Shown one piece after another: positions 24,059 through 32,231 of a stretch of 64,000 nucleotides of DNA. The stretch covers positions 29,648 to 93,647 of the forward strand of contig CAZKGM010000012.1 in the NCBI GenBank assembly GCA_964552395.1, read 5' to 3'. How positions within the stretch are numbered: the first letter of the stretch is position 1; every line of letters begins with the position of its first letter. The notes below the pieces were generated by a model, which saw nothing but the letters and a program-made list of their open reading frames with translations, was not told where the DNA came from and searched no databases. Origin of the DNA: JAJDNH01 sp964552395. GTDB lineage: Bacteria; Acidobacteriota; Thermoanaerobaculia; Thermoanaerobaculales; Sulfomarinibacteraceae. The position numbers were made by a program, and so were the translations under genes.

Positions 24059-25297
24059 GTGGCGCGCCGGGTGGTTGTGACCGGCGTGGGGCTGGTGTCC
24101 CCGCTGGGGAACACCACCGAGGCCACGTGGCAGGGGCTGCTCGAGGGCCGCAGCGGCGTCGGCACGATCTCCCGCTTCGACCCGGAGGGGTACGCCGTCC
24201 GCATTGCAGCGGAGGTCAAGGGCTTCGATCCCGAGGACTGGGTCGACCCGAAAGAGGTCAAGAAGTTCGACCTCTTCGTCCACTATGCTGTGGCAGCGGC
24301 CGACATGGCCCTGGCCGACTCCGGCCTCGAGATCAGGGATGACAACGCCGACCGCGTCGGTGTCGTGATCGGGTCCGGGATCGGCGGCCTGCCGCTGATC
24401 GAGAGGACCTGTGCGACCTTCTTGGAGCGCGGCCAGCGGAGGGTGTCGCCGTTCTTCATTCCGGGCGCCATTATCAACATGAGCTCCGGGGTCATCAGCA
24501 TTCGCACCGGTGCAAAGGGACCGAACACGGCAACCTGCACCGCGTGCTCAACCTCGGCCCATGCCATCGGCGATGCTTTCCTCTACATCCGTCACGGCTA
24601 CGCCGACGCCATCATCGCCGGCGGTTCGGAGGCCGTGATCACGCCGCTTGCCGTGGCGGGGTTTGCCTCGATGCGGGCGCTGTCCACGCGCAACGATGAG
24701 CCCGAGCGAGCATCGCGGCCGTGGGACAAGGACCGGGACGGCTTCGTCATGGGTGAGGGTGCGGGGGTGGTTGTGCTCGAGGAGTTCGAGCGCGCGCGCC
24801 GTCGAGGCGCACCGATCCTCGCCGAGGTGCTGGGTTTCGGCATGAGCTCGGACGCCTTCCATATCTCGGCGCCGGCGGAGGACGGCAACGGCGGCGCGCG
24901 GGTCATGAAGTCGGCTCTGGACGATGCCGGCCTCAACCCCGAGGACGTCGACTACATCAATGCCCACGGGACCTCGACGCCGCCCGGCGACCGGATCGAG
25001 ACCCTCGCGATCAAGACCGTGTTCGGCGAGCATGCCTACCGCCTGGCGGTGTCATCGACCAAGTCGATGACTGGCCACCTGTTGGGTGCGGCGGGTGGGC
25101 TGGAGTTCGCAGTCGCGACGCTGTCGGTGACCAACAACGCGATCCCGCCGACGATCAACCTCGACCAGCCGGATGAGGAGGACGACCTGGACTACGTGCC
25201 ACACGAGGCCCGTCAGAAGCCGGTTCGGATCGCGCTGACCAACTCGTTCGGCTTCGGTGGGACGAACGCCTGTCTGGTGGTGGGGAAGGTGCGCTGA
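24059..25297 (+). CDS. fabF: 3-oxoacyl-ACP synthase II (KAS II)
   Basis: A 412-residue condensing enzyme that extends acyl-ACP with malonyl-ACP. The Cys-His-His triad is visible: C163 (TACSTSAHA), His in NAHGTSTPPGD and His in KSMTGHLLGAAG. The GTG start follows the acpP stop by two bases, so the two are coupled. GFGGTNACLVV near the C-terminus is the standard ending. No fabG or fabD is in the window. Confidence 0.97.
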   Translation: MARRVVVTGVGLVSPLGNTTEATWQGLLEGRSGVGTISRFDPEGYAVRIAAEVKGFDPEDWVDPKEVKKFDLFVHYAVAAADMALADSGLEIRDDNADRVGVVIGSGIGGLPLIERTCATFLERGQRRVSPFFIPGAIINMSSGVISIRTGAKGPNTATCTACSTSAHAIGDAFLYIRHGYADAIIAGGSEAVITPLAVAGFASMRALSTRNDEPERASRPWDKDRDGFVMGEGAGVVVLEEFERARRRGAPILAEVLGFGMSSDAFHISAPAEDGNGGARVMKSALDDAGLNPEDVDYINAHGTSTPPGDRIETLAIKTVFGEHAYRLAVSSTKSMTGHLLGAAGGLEFAVATLSVTNNAIPPTINLDQPDEEDDLDYVPHEARQKPVRIALTNSFGFGGTNACLVVGKVR

Positions 25298-25317
25298 CGG
25301 CGTGGTAACGGGTTCTG

Positions 25318-27195
25318 GTGGGTCGCCGAGCCGCGGGTGGGGAGGACCCTCTGAGTGATGGGTCGCGAGGGGCGGCGGGGTGGTCCGGCGGCGTGCGCCG
25401 CTCCGTGCTCCAGTTCGTTGGCCGCCTGCAGTTCTATGACTTCGGCCGCTGGCTGCTGTTCGCCGTTCTGATCGGGATCGTGGCCGGCCTCGGTGCGGTC
25501 GCCCTCACGTGGGGAGTGGGGTTCGTCTCAACGCAGGTGCTGGGGCGGGCCACTGGCTTCGTGCCGCCCGGTCATGGGCACCTGGCAGCCAGCACATGGC
25601 ACGCTCCATCCCGGCCCTGGGCGCTGCTCCTGGTGCTACCGGTGGCCGGCCTCATCGTCGGCTGGATGGTACAGACGTTCGCGCCCGAAGCTGAAGGGCA
25701 CGGCACCGATGCAGTGATCCACTCCTTTCACCGCGAGCGGGCGATGGTGCGCAAGCGTGTGGCGCCGATCAAGCTGATCGCTTCGATTCTCACCATCGGC
25801 TCGGGCGGATCGGCCGGGCGAGAGGGTCCGGTGGCGCAGGTCGGCGCCGGTTTCGCGAGCTACCTGTCGGGGCTGCTCGGCCTCTCCGCCAGTGACCGGC
25901 GGGTCCTCGTCGTGGCCGGCGTCGGCGCCGGCATCGGCGGCATGTTCCGGGCTCCGCTGGGGGGCGCCCTGTTCGCCATCGAGGTGCTCTACTCGGAGAA
26001 CGAGTACGAGTCGGAGGCCCTGATTCCGGCGATCATCGCCTCGATCGTCGCCTACGTGGTCAACGCCTCGATCACGGGCTGGGGGGTCGTGTTCCATACG
26101 CCCCAGGTCAGCTTCAGCCGGCCGCTCGAGCTGGTTTCCTATCTCGTGCTCGGGATGATTCTGGCCCTGGTGGGGATTGTCTACGTCAAGGTCTTCTATG
26201 GGATGCGTGATCTCTTCTTCGCACGCCTTCCGGTTCCGGCATGGGTCAAGCCCGCGATCGGTGCGCTGCTGCTCGCGGCGGTCGCCGTGGCGCTGCCCGA
26301 AGTGCTCGGCGCGGGCTACGGCTGGCTCCAGCTCACGCTGCACGAGCAGCTGCCGCTGAAGCTGCTGCTCATCCTGCTTCCGGCCAAGATCCTGGCGACC
26401 TCGCTCACCATCTCGTCCGGCGGCTCTGGTGGCGTGTTCGCACCTTCGCTGATCATCGGAGGCATCACCGGCGCCGTGTTTGCTGCCCTGGTGGCGCAAG
26501 TCGCGCCGGCGGCCGCGCCGCCGGTAGTCGCCTGCGTCCTGGTAGGGATGGGCGGTTTTTTTGCCGGGGTTGCAAAGGTGCCGATAGCAGCGCTGATTAT
26601 GGTTGCCGAGATGAGCGGGTCGTACCAGCTGCTGGCACCCATGATGCTCGTCGGGTCGGTTGCGTTCTTGCTGACGCGCGGCGTGACGATCTACGAACAG
26701 CAGGTGCCGGGCCGTATCGACTCGCCGGCGCACCTCGGTGAGTTCCAGGTCGATGTCCTCCAGCAGCTCCGGGTGGCCGAGGTGGTGGAGGGCGAGCGCC
26801 CATTCATCACGGTCGCACCGGGAACTCCCTTCTCCCGCATCCTGGAGCTGGCGTCGGAGAATGCGCAAGACTACTTCCCGATTGTCGGAGACGATGAGCT
26901 GCTGATCGGCGTCTTCTCCATGGACGACGTTCGACGGGTCGTATCGACACCGGAGGTCTGGCCGCTGCTGGTGGCAGACGACCTCGGCGTCGGCGCCGAG
27001 GGGGTTGTCTACCTGGAGCCGGACGACGATTTGCACACTGCGGTGCGCCGTTTCATGGCCGCCGACGTCGGCGCGTTGCCGGTCCTCGAAGGTCCGGCCC
27101 CATCACGTCTGCTCGGCATGCTCAGCCATCATCGTGTCATGGATGCTTATGACCGTACCGTGCGAACGATCCAAGATGCTACCGCAGGCTCGTGA
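25318..27195 (+). CDS. ClC-family chloride channel/transporter with CBS domains
   Basis: A 625-residue membrane protein with about ten or more hydrophobic helices, followed by a cytoplasmic tail with two CBS domains (about 485-615). Selectivity motifs are GSGGSAGREGPVAQVG, with gating glutamate E169, and GGSGGVFAPSL. At the place of the proton glutamate of E. coli ClC (IIEEM) this protein reads AIEVL, so the internal proton-relay glutamate appears to be replaced by valine; a channel-like mode is therefore possible. The GTG at 25318 is 20 bases after fabF with a weak ribosome site; a later start is possible. Confidence 0.88.
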   Translation: MGRRAAGGEDPLSDGSRGAAGWSGGVRRSVLQFVGRLQFYDFGRWLLFAVLIGIVAGLGAVALTWGVGFVSTQVLGRATGFVPPGHGHLAASTWHAPSRPWALLLVLPVAGLIVGWMVQTFAPEAEGHGTDAVIHSFHRERAMVRKRVAPIKLIASILTIGSGGSAGREGPVAQVGAGFASYLSGLLGLSASDRRVLVVAGVGAGIGGMFRAPLGGALFAIEVLYSENEYESEALIPAIIASIVAYVVNASITGWGVVFHTPQVSFSRPLELVSYLVLGMILALVGIVYVKVFYGMRDLFFARLPVPAWVKPAIGALLLAAVAVALPEVLGAGYGWLQLTLHEQLPLKLLLILLPAKILATSLTISSGGSGGVFAPSLIIGGITGAVFAALVAQVAPAAAPPVVACVLVGMGGFFAGVAKVPIAALIMVAEMSGSYQLLAPMMLVGSVAFLLTRGVTIYEQQVPGRIDSPAHLGEFQVDVLQQLRVAEVVEGERPFITVAPGTPFSRILELASENAQDYFPIVGDDELLIGVFSMDDVRRVVSTPEVWPLLVADDLGVGAEGVVYLEPDDDLHTAVRRFMAADVGALPVLEGPAPSRLLGMLSHHRVMDAYDRTVRTIQDATAGS

Positions 27196-27226
27196 CTCCG
27201 GTCGAGCTCGTTGCCCGAAGTGGTGG

Positions 27227-27240
27227 TGAATGACCATTCA
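27227..27240. promoter_or_regulatory. Palindrome TGAATGACCATTCA before etfBA (FadR/TetR-like box)
   Basis: Arms TGAATG and CATTCA around AC, followed by TTTTGC and a -10-like TACACT at 27247-27252. From memory, the TGAATG...CATTCA layout is like sites of TetR-type regulators of fatty-acid breakdown such as Bacillus FadR. The gene for such a regulator is not in the window. Confidence 0.5.
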
Positions 27241-27320
27241 TTTTGCTACACTGGAGGAGATGAATGAGGGCTCAGTCAGCCGGATGCGCCCGCAACTACA
27301 TGTGACAGGGGAGGTTCGCC

Positions 27321-28112
27321 GTGAAGTGTATTGTGTGCATCACGCACGTCCCGGACACGGCGTCGGTAATCAAGATCGACTCCGACGGCCGGCACATCGA
27401 TGAGACGGGGATCAAGTGGATTGTGTCCCCCTACGACGAGTACGCTCTCGAGGAGGCGCTCAAGCTGACCGAGGCGAAGGACGGTGAGGTCACTGTCGTC
27501 GCCTACGGTCCGCAGCGGGCCGAGGCCGGGCTTCGCGAGTGCCTGGCGCGGGGCGCGCACAACGCCGTACACATCGTGGGCGGCGAGGCGACGCTGGGCG
27601 ACAGCCTGGCCATCGCGAAGGTGCTCGCGGCCACGATAAAGGACCGCGAGTTTGACGTGATCCTGTGCGGCACGAAGGGCGTCGGCACCGACAACGCGCA
27701 GGTCGGACAGATGCTGGCCGAGCTCCTCGACCTCCCCCACTTTACCGACGTCATCAAGGCGGAGTGGACCGATGGCTCGGTCTCGGCCGAGCGCGAGATC
27801 GAGGGCGGGCACGAGCTGCTGTCCTCGCCCTTGCCGGCTGTGATCACCGCCCAGAAAGGGCTGAACGAGCCACGCTACGCCTCGCTCAAGGGCATCATGG
27901 CGGCCAAGCGCAAGCCGGTCGAGAGCATGAAGCCTTCGGACCTAGGCCTCGACGAGGAGGCCCTGGCCGGCCCGGAAGCGACCTACCACGTCCGCAGCCT
28001 CGACCTGCCGCCGGCCAAGCAGGCCGGCAAGATCATACCGGGCGAGGACGACCCGCAAGCGGCCGCGGCGGAGCTGGTGCAGCTCCTCCATGACGAGGCC
28101 AAGGCCTTTTAG
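27321..28112 (+). CDS. etfB: Electron transfer flavoprotein beta subunit
   Basis: A 263-residue subunit that, with EtfA, takes electrons from acyl-CoA and other dehydrogenases and passes them to an ETF-quinone oxidoreductase. It starts MKCIVCITHVPDTAS, has the adenosine-binding GTKGVGTDNAQVGQMLAELL segment near the middle, and ends with a helical tail. The GTG start follows GGGGAGG. The alpha subunit follows after 11 bases. No matching dehydrogenase is in the window. Confidence 0.96.
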   Translation: MKCIVCITHVPDTASVIKIDSDGRHIDETGIKWIVSPYDEYALEEALKLTEAKDGEVTVVAYGPQRAEAGLRECLARGAHNAVHIVGGEATLGDSLAIAKVLAATIKDREFDVILCGTKGVGTDNAQVGQMLAELLDLPHFTDVIKAEWTDGSVSAEREIEGGHELLSSPLPAVITAQKGLNEPRYASLKGIMAAKRKPVESMKPSDLGLDEEALAGPEATYHVRSLDLPPAKQAGKIIPGEDDPQAAAAELVQLLHDEAKAF

Positions 28113-28123
28113 AGGAGGCAATC

Positions 28124-29098
28124 ATGGCAGGCATTCTGGTCTTCATCGAGCAACGTGACGGTGCGATCCGCAAGGGGTCGCTCGAGGCTCTCAGCGAGGC
28201 CCGTCGCCAGGCGACGAACGCCGGCTGGGAGGTGGCTGCGGTGCTTCCCGGCTCGGGGATCGCGTCTGCAGCCGCTGATCTCGGGAGCTACGGAGCATCC
28301 AAGGTCTTCGTGGCGGACGATGCCAATCTCAAGCTGTACTCTGCCGAGGGGTACGCGCAAGCGGTGGCGGTGGCGGCCAAGAAGATGGAGCCGGACGCCA
28401 TCTTCTTCTCGGCAACCGCCATGGGGCGCGACCTGGCGCCACGCGTCGCTGCCAGGCTCGGCGTCGGCGGGCTCGCCGACGTCACGGCGTTGAGCCTCGA
28501 GGGGAAGACGTTGGTGGCAAGGCGCCCGGTGTATTCGGCCAAGGCCTTCGCCACCGTAGACACCGCGGGCAAGACGCCCCAGGTCATCGGGCTGCGGCCA
28601 AACGTGTTCGCGGCGGAGCAGGTCGAAGGCTCGGCGGAGATTGTGGCTCTGGACGGCCTGTCACTGTCCATTCGCGCAGTGGTCACGGCGCTTGCCGATG
28701 CCGGCGGCGGCGAGATCGATGTCGCCGAGGCCAACGTCATCGTCTCGGGCGGCCGCGGTCTCAAGGGCCCCGAGAACTTCGCCCTCATGCGGGAGCTGGC
28801 CGGTCTTCTCGGGGCGGCGGTCGGCGCCTCGCGCGCCGCGGTCGATGCCGGATGGATCGACCACTCCCACCAGGTTGGGCAGACTGGGAAGGTCGTCAGC
28901 CCCAAGCTGTACATTGCGTGCGGGATTTCCGGGGCCATACAGCATCTGGCAGGGATGAGCTCGTCGAAGATCATCGTCGCGGTCAACAAGGATCCCGATG
29001 CGCCGATCTTCAAGATTGCGGACTACGGGGTCGTCGGCGACCTCTTCCAGGTCGTGCCGGCGATGGTCGAGGAGCTGAAGAAGCTGCAGGCCGCGTGA
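28124..29098 (+). CDS. etfA: Electron transfer flavoprotein alpha subunit
   Basis: A 324-residue FAD-binding partner of EtfB. The C-terminal FAD signature is complete: VSGGRGLKGPENF, then VGASRAAVDAGW, QVGQTGKVVSPKLYIACGIS, and AVNKDPDAPIFKIADYGVVG. GAGGAGGC precedes the ATG. Two strong hairpins lie just after its stop codon and end the transcript. Confidence 0.97.
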   Translation: MAGILVFIEQRDGAIRKGSLEALSEARRQATNAGWEVAAVLPGSGIASAAADLGSYGASKVFVADDANLKLYSAEGYAQAVAVAAKKMEPDAIFFSATAMGRDLAPRVAARLGVGGLADVTALSLEGKTLVARRPVYSAKAFATVDTAGKTPQVIGLRPNVFAAEQVEGSAEIVALDGLSLSIRAVVTALADAGGGEIDVAEANVIVSGGRGLKGPENFALMRELAGLLGAAVGASRAAVDAGWIDHSHQVGQTGKVVSPKLYIACGISGAIQHLAGMSSSKIIVAVNKDPDAPIFKIADYGVVGDLFQVVPAMVEELKKLQAA

Positions 29099-29110
29099 CC
29101 ATCAGTAGCG

Positions 29111-29136
29111 GAACGGCGAGCGATCGCTCGCCGTTC
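29111..29136. terminator. 26-bp perfect palindrome after etfA
   Basis: A perfect palindrome whose arm is GAACGGCGAGCGA, beginning 13 bases after the etfA stop. As RNA it would form an 11-bp stem with a tight GATC-centred loop. Confidence 0.6.
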
Positions 29137-29150
29137 CCTCGCCACTGAGA

Positions 29151-29181
29151 CGCCCGCTCGGGTCGGGCTGAGCGGGCGTTT
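29151..29181 (+). terminator. Rho-independent terminator (CGCCCGCTC stem, TTT)
   Basis: CGCCCGCTC pairs with GAGCGGGCG (29170-29178), followed by TTT. It sits second in line after the palindrome and probably ends etfBA transcription before glyQ. Confidence 0.7.
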
Positions 29182-29262
29182 CGGTATGCCATGGTATTCT
29201 TCGCTGTCACGGGCCGGTGGCAAGCACCCGCAGGGCGTTGCGAACAAGGTCCGGGAGGCTTC

Positions 29263-30147
29263 GTGGACCTGCAGTCAGTCATCCTCTCTCTTTCTCGCTT
29301 CTGGGCGGACAACGGGTGTGTCGTGCAGCAGCCGTATGACGTCGAGGTGGGCGCCGGGACGATGCACCCGGAGAGCTTCCTGCGCGTCCTTGGTCCGGAG
29401 CCGTACCGCGTGACCTACGTCCAGCCGTCGCGCCGTCCGGCAGATGCCCGGTATGGGGAGAACCCCTTCCGTCTCGGCAAGCACCTGCAGCTGCAAGTGA
29501 TCTTGAAGCCTTCGCCCGACGATGTGCAGGAGCTCTACCTCCGGTCGCTGGCGGCACTCGGAATCGACCCCAAGGTGCATGACATCCGCTTCGAGGAGGA
29601 CAACTGGGAGTCCCCAACGCTCGGGGCGTGGGGCGTCGGATGGCAGGTGCTTCTCGACGGCATGGAGATCACGCAGTTCACCTACTTCCAGCAAGCGGGC
29701 GGCATCGAGCTGGCGCCGATATCCGCCGAGCTGACGTATGGCCTGGAACGCATTGCGATGTTCCTACAGCGCAAGGACTCGATCTACGATATCGAGTGGG
29801 GCGGTGGCCGCCGCTACGGCGATATCCGGCTCAAGGAGGAGTGGGAGTCATCCGTGTATGGCTTCGAGATCGCAGATATCGAGATGCTGCGACGCCACTT
29901 CTCCGATTGGGAGCGGGAGGCCGCTCGTTGTCTCGAGCACGAGCCGCCGCTGGTGGTTGCGGCCCTCGAGGCCACTCTCAAGACCTCCCACCTGTTCAAC
30001 CTTCTCGACGCCCGCGGCGCGGTGTCGGTGACCGAGCGTGTCGCCCTCATAGGCCGGGTCCGGCGCAACGCGGTGCGGGTCGCCAAGGCGTATGTCGAGC
30101 AGCGCGAGGGCCTGGGTCACCCGTTCGCGACGGGCGAGGGGGCGTGA
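29263..30147 (+). CDS. glyQ: Glycyl-tRNA synthetase alpha subunit
   Basis: A 294-residue class II synthetase core of the alpha2-beta2 GlyRS. Family words include FWADNGCVVQQPYDVEVGAG, FLRVLGPEPY, VQPSRRPADARYGENP, EEDNWESPTLGAWG and MEITQFTYFQQAGG. The GTG at 29263 follows GGGAGG with good spacing; the in-frame upstream ATG lacks one. Its stop overlaps the glyS start (TGATG). Confidence 0.96.
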   Translation: MDLQSVILSLSRFWADNGCVVQQPYDVEVGAGTMHPESFLRVLGPEPYRVTYVQPSRRPADARYGENPFRLGKHLQLQVILKPSPDDVQELYLRSLAALGIDPKVHDIRFEEDNWESPTLGAWGVGWQVLLDGMEITQFTYFQQAGGIELAPISAELTYGLERIAMFLQRKDSIYDIEWGGGRRYGDIRLKEEWESSVYGFEIADIEMLRRHFSDWEREAARCLEHEPPLVVAALEATLKTSHLFNLLDARGAVSVTERVALIGRVRRNAVRVAKAYVEQREGLGHPFATGEGA

Positions 30148-32231
30148 TGGCCGACTTCCTGCTCGAGGTACGTACCGAGGAGATCCCGGCCGGCGCGCTT
30201 CTGCAAACCCGGCGGCAGCTCGCGGAGGGCTTTCGCACAGAGCTCAGTGCCGTCGGTTTTGGCGGCGCCAACGTAACGGTGGCCTCCACCAGCCGCCGGC
30301 TGGTGGTGGAGGTGTCCGACCTTCCAGAGCGCCAGCCGGATCATGTCGAGACGGTCAGCGGGCCGCCGGCTTCGGTCGCGTTCGACGGCGACGGGCGGCC
30401 GACCCGGGCGGCCGAAGGCTTCGCACGCAAGGTCGGCTTGCCGGTCGAGGCGCTCGAGCGGTTGGCGACGCCGAAGGGCGAGTACGTTGCCGCGCGTGTG
30501 CGACAGCAGGGCCGGACGACGGTGGAAATCCTACGGGATGCAGTGCCGCTGATTCTCGGCAGGCTCCGCTTTCCCAAAACCATGCGATGGGGAAGCGGGC
30601 AGTATGTGTTCGTGAGGCCGGTCCACGGCGTTGTCGCCATGCTGGATGACGATGTGGTGCCGGTGCAGCTGTTCGGCATCCACGCCGGGCGGAAGACCCT
30701 TGGCCACCGCGTGCATGCGCCGCAGGAGTTTGGTGTCTCGGGGCCTGCGGCGTACCGCGCCGAGCTCGAGCACCGCAGTGTCACCCTGGATCCGGCGGCT
30801 CGCCTGAGGGTCCTTCGGGAGCGTGCGCGCGAGCTGGCGGAGGAGGTCGGCTGCCGTGTCCATCCGGACCCGGAGCTCGTCGCCGAGCACGTGGAGCTGG
30901 TCGAGTACCCGGGGCTCATCCGGGGCGAGATCGGTGCGAGGTACCTCGAGCTGCCTCGTGAGGTCGTCATCACCACCCTGCGCCATCACCAGAAGTGCCT
31001 GTCCCTGGAACGACCTGATGGCGCCCTGGCACCCTACTTCCTGGCTGTCGTCGACCGCAAGGACGACCCCGACGGGCTCATTCAACAGGGCAACGAGTGG
31101 GTGATCGGAGCCCGCCTTGCGGACGCGGGCTTCTTTTTCGCCGAGGATTGCAAACGTCCGCTCGCCGAGCTCGTGACCGAGCTCGAGCGCCTGGAGTACC
31201 ACCGAACCCTCGGCTCGCTGGCTGCCAAGACCGAGCGCGTAGGGAGGCTGGCCTGCCGGCTCGCCGAGCTGGCCGGTGTCGCCATCGCCCCGGAGCAGCT
31301 GCGGCGAACCGCGGGCCTCGTCAAGGCGGATCTCGTGACTCACATGGTGGGGGAGTTCCCCGAGCTGCAGGGGGTGATGGGCGGCCACTACCTCCGTCTC
31401 GATGGCGAGCCCGAGGAGGTCTGGACGGCGGCCAGGGACCATTACCTGCCGCACGGGCTCAACGGCGAGATCCCCGCCTCGGAGCTCGGACGGTTGGTTG
31501 CAGCCGCGGATCGCCTGGATACGCTAGCCGGACTGTTCGCAGCCGGCGAGAGCCCCTCCGGATCGCGCGATCCCTTCGGCCTCAGGCGCGCCGCTCAGGG
31601 GTTGGTGAGAATCCTGATCGCGGCGGGCTGGGATCTTGACCTGGCCGCTGCGGTGCGCCGTGCGGCCGAGCTCGCTGGCGAGGTGGTGGACAGCGATGTC
31701 GAGGAGGTCTCACGAGCCGTGCTGGGCTTTCTCTCGGAGCGGGTCCGGCGGTACTTGACGGACGCCGCGGGCGTGAACGGAGATACTGCCGACGCCGTGA
31801 TGGAAGCTGGCTGGAACCACTTCCCGTCGCTGCTGGCGCGCGCCGACGCCCTGGAAGCGGTACGCTCGGCGCCCGAGCTCAGGGCGCTGGCGCTGGCATT
31901 CAAGAGGGTTCGCAATATCACCGATGGACAGCCCGAAACCGCCATCGACCCGGCCCTGCTCGTGGAGGCGGCGGAAGCCGACCTGTACCGCGAGGCTGCG
32001 GCCTTCCACGATGCTCTGAGAGAGCATGTGGCGGCGAGACGGGTGGACGAGGCGTTTGCCGCCATGGGGCGTCTGGCGGAGACGCTGGACCGGTTCTTCG
32101 TCGAGGTGCTGGTCATGACCGAGGACGAGCGGGTCCGGTCCAACCGGATCGCGCTGTTGAAAGGGCTGGGGCGGGACTTCCTGACTCTGGCCGACCTGTC
32201 CAAGCTGCAGGTGGATGGAGGCGAACAATGA
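30147..32231 (+). CDS. glyS: Glycyl-tRNA synthetase beta subunit
   Basis: A 694-residue tRNA-binding partner of GlyQ. It starts MADFLLEVRTEEIPAGAL and has the HhxxxD-like HMVGEFPELQGVMGGHY segment, the DRLDTLAGLFAAGESPSGSRDPFGLRR block and a C-terminal anticodon-binding helical domain (LAFKRVRNI). The ATG shares a base with the glyQ stop, and its own end overlaps ppdK by four bases. Confidence 0.96.
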   Translation: MADFLLEVRTEEIPAGALLQTRRQLAEGFRTELSAVGFGGANVTVASTSRRLVVEVSDLPERQPDHVETVSGPPASVAFDGDGRPTRAAEGFARKVGLPVEALERLATPKGEYVAARVRQQGRTTVEILRDAVPLILGRLRFPKTMRWGSGQYVFVRPVHGVVAMLDDDVVPVQLFGIHAGRKTLGHRVHAPQEFGVSGPAAYRAELEHRSVTLDPAARLRVLRERARELAEEVGCRVHPDPELVAEHVELVEYPGLIRGEIGARYLELPREVVITTLRHHQKCLSLERPDGALAPYFLAVVDRKDDPDGLIQQGNEWVIGARLADAGFFFAEDCKRPLAELVTELERLEYHRTLGSLAAKTERVGRLACRLAELAGVAIAPEQLRRTAGLVKADLVTHMVGEFPELQGVMGGHYLRLDGEPEEVWTAARDHYLPHGLNGEIPASELGRLVAAADRLDTLAGLFAAGESPSGSRDPFGLRRAAQGLVRILIAAGWDLDLAAAVRRAAELAGEVVDSDVEEVSRAVLGFLSERVRRYLTDAAGVNGDTADAVMEAGWNHFPSLLARADALEAVRSAPELRALALAFKRVRNITDGQPETAIDPALLVEAAEADLYREAAAFHDALREHVAARRVDEAFAAMGRLAETLDRFFVEVLVMTEDERVRSNRIALLKGLGRDFLTLADLSKLQVDGGEQ

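Noticed and set aside
29137..29262. T-box or other riboswitch before glyQ
   Set aside because: No T-box sequence or specifier loop seen; the region is explained by the etfBA terminator and a short leader.
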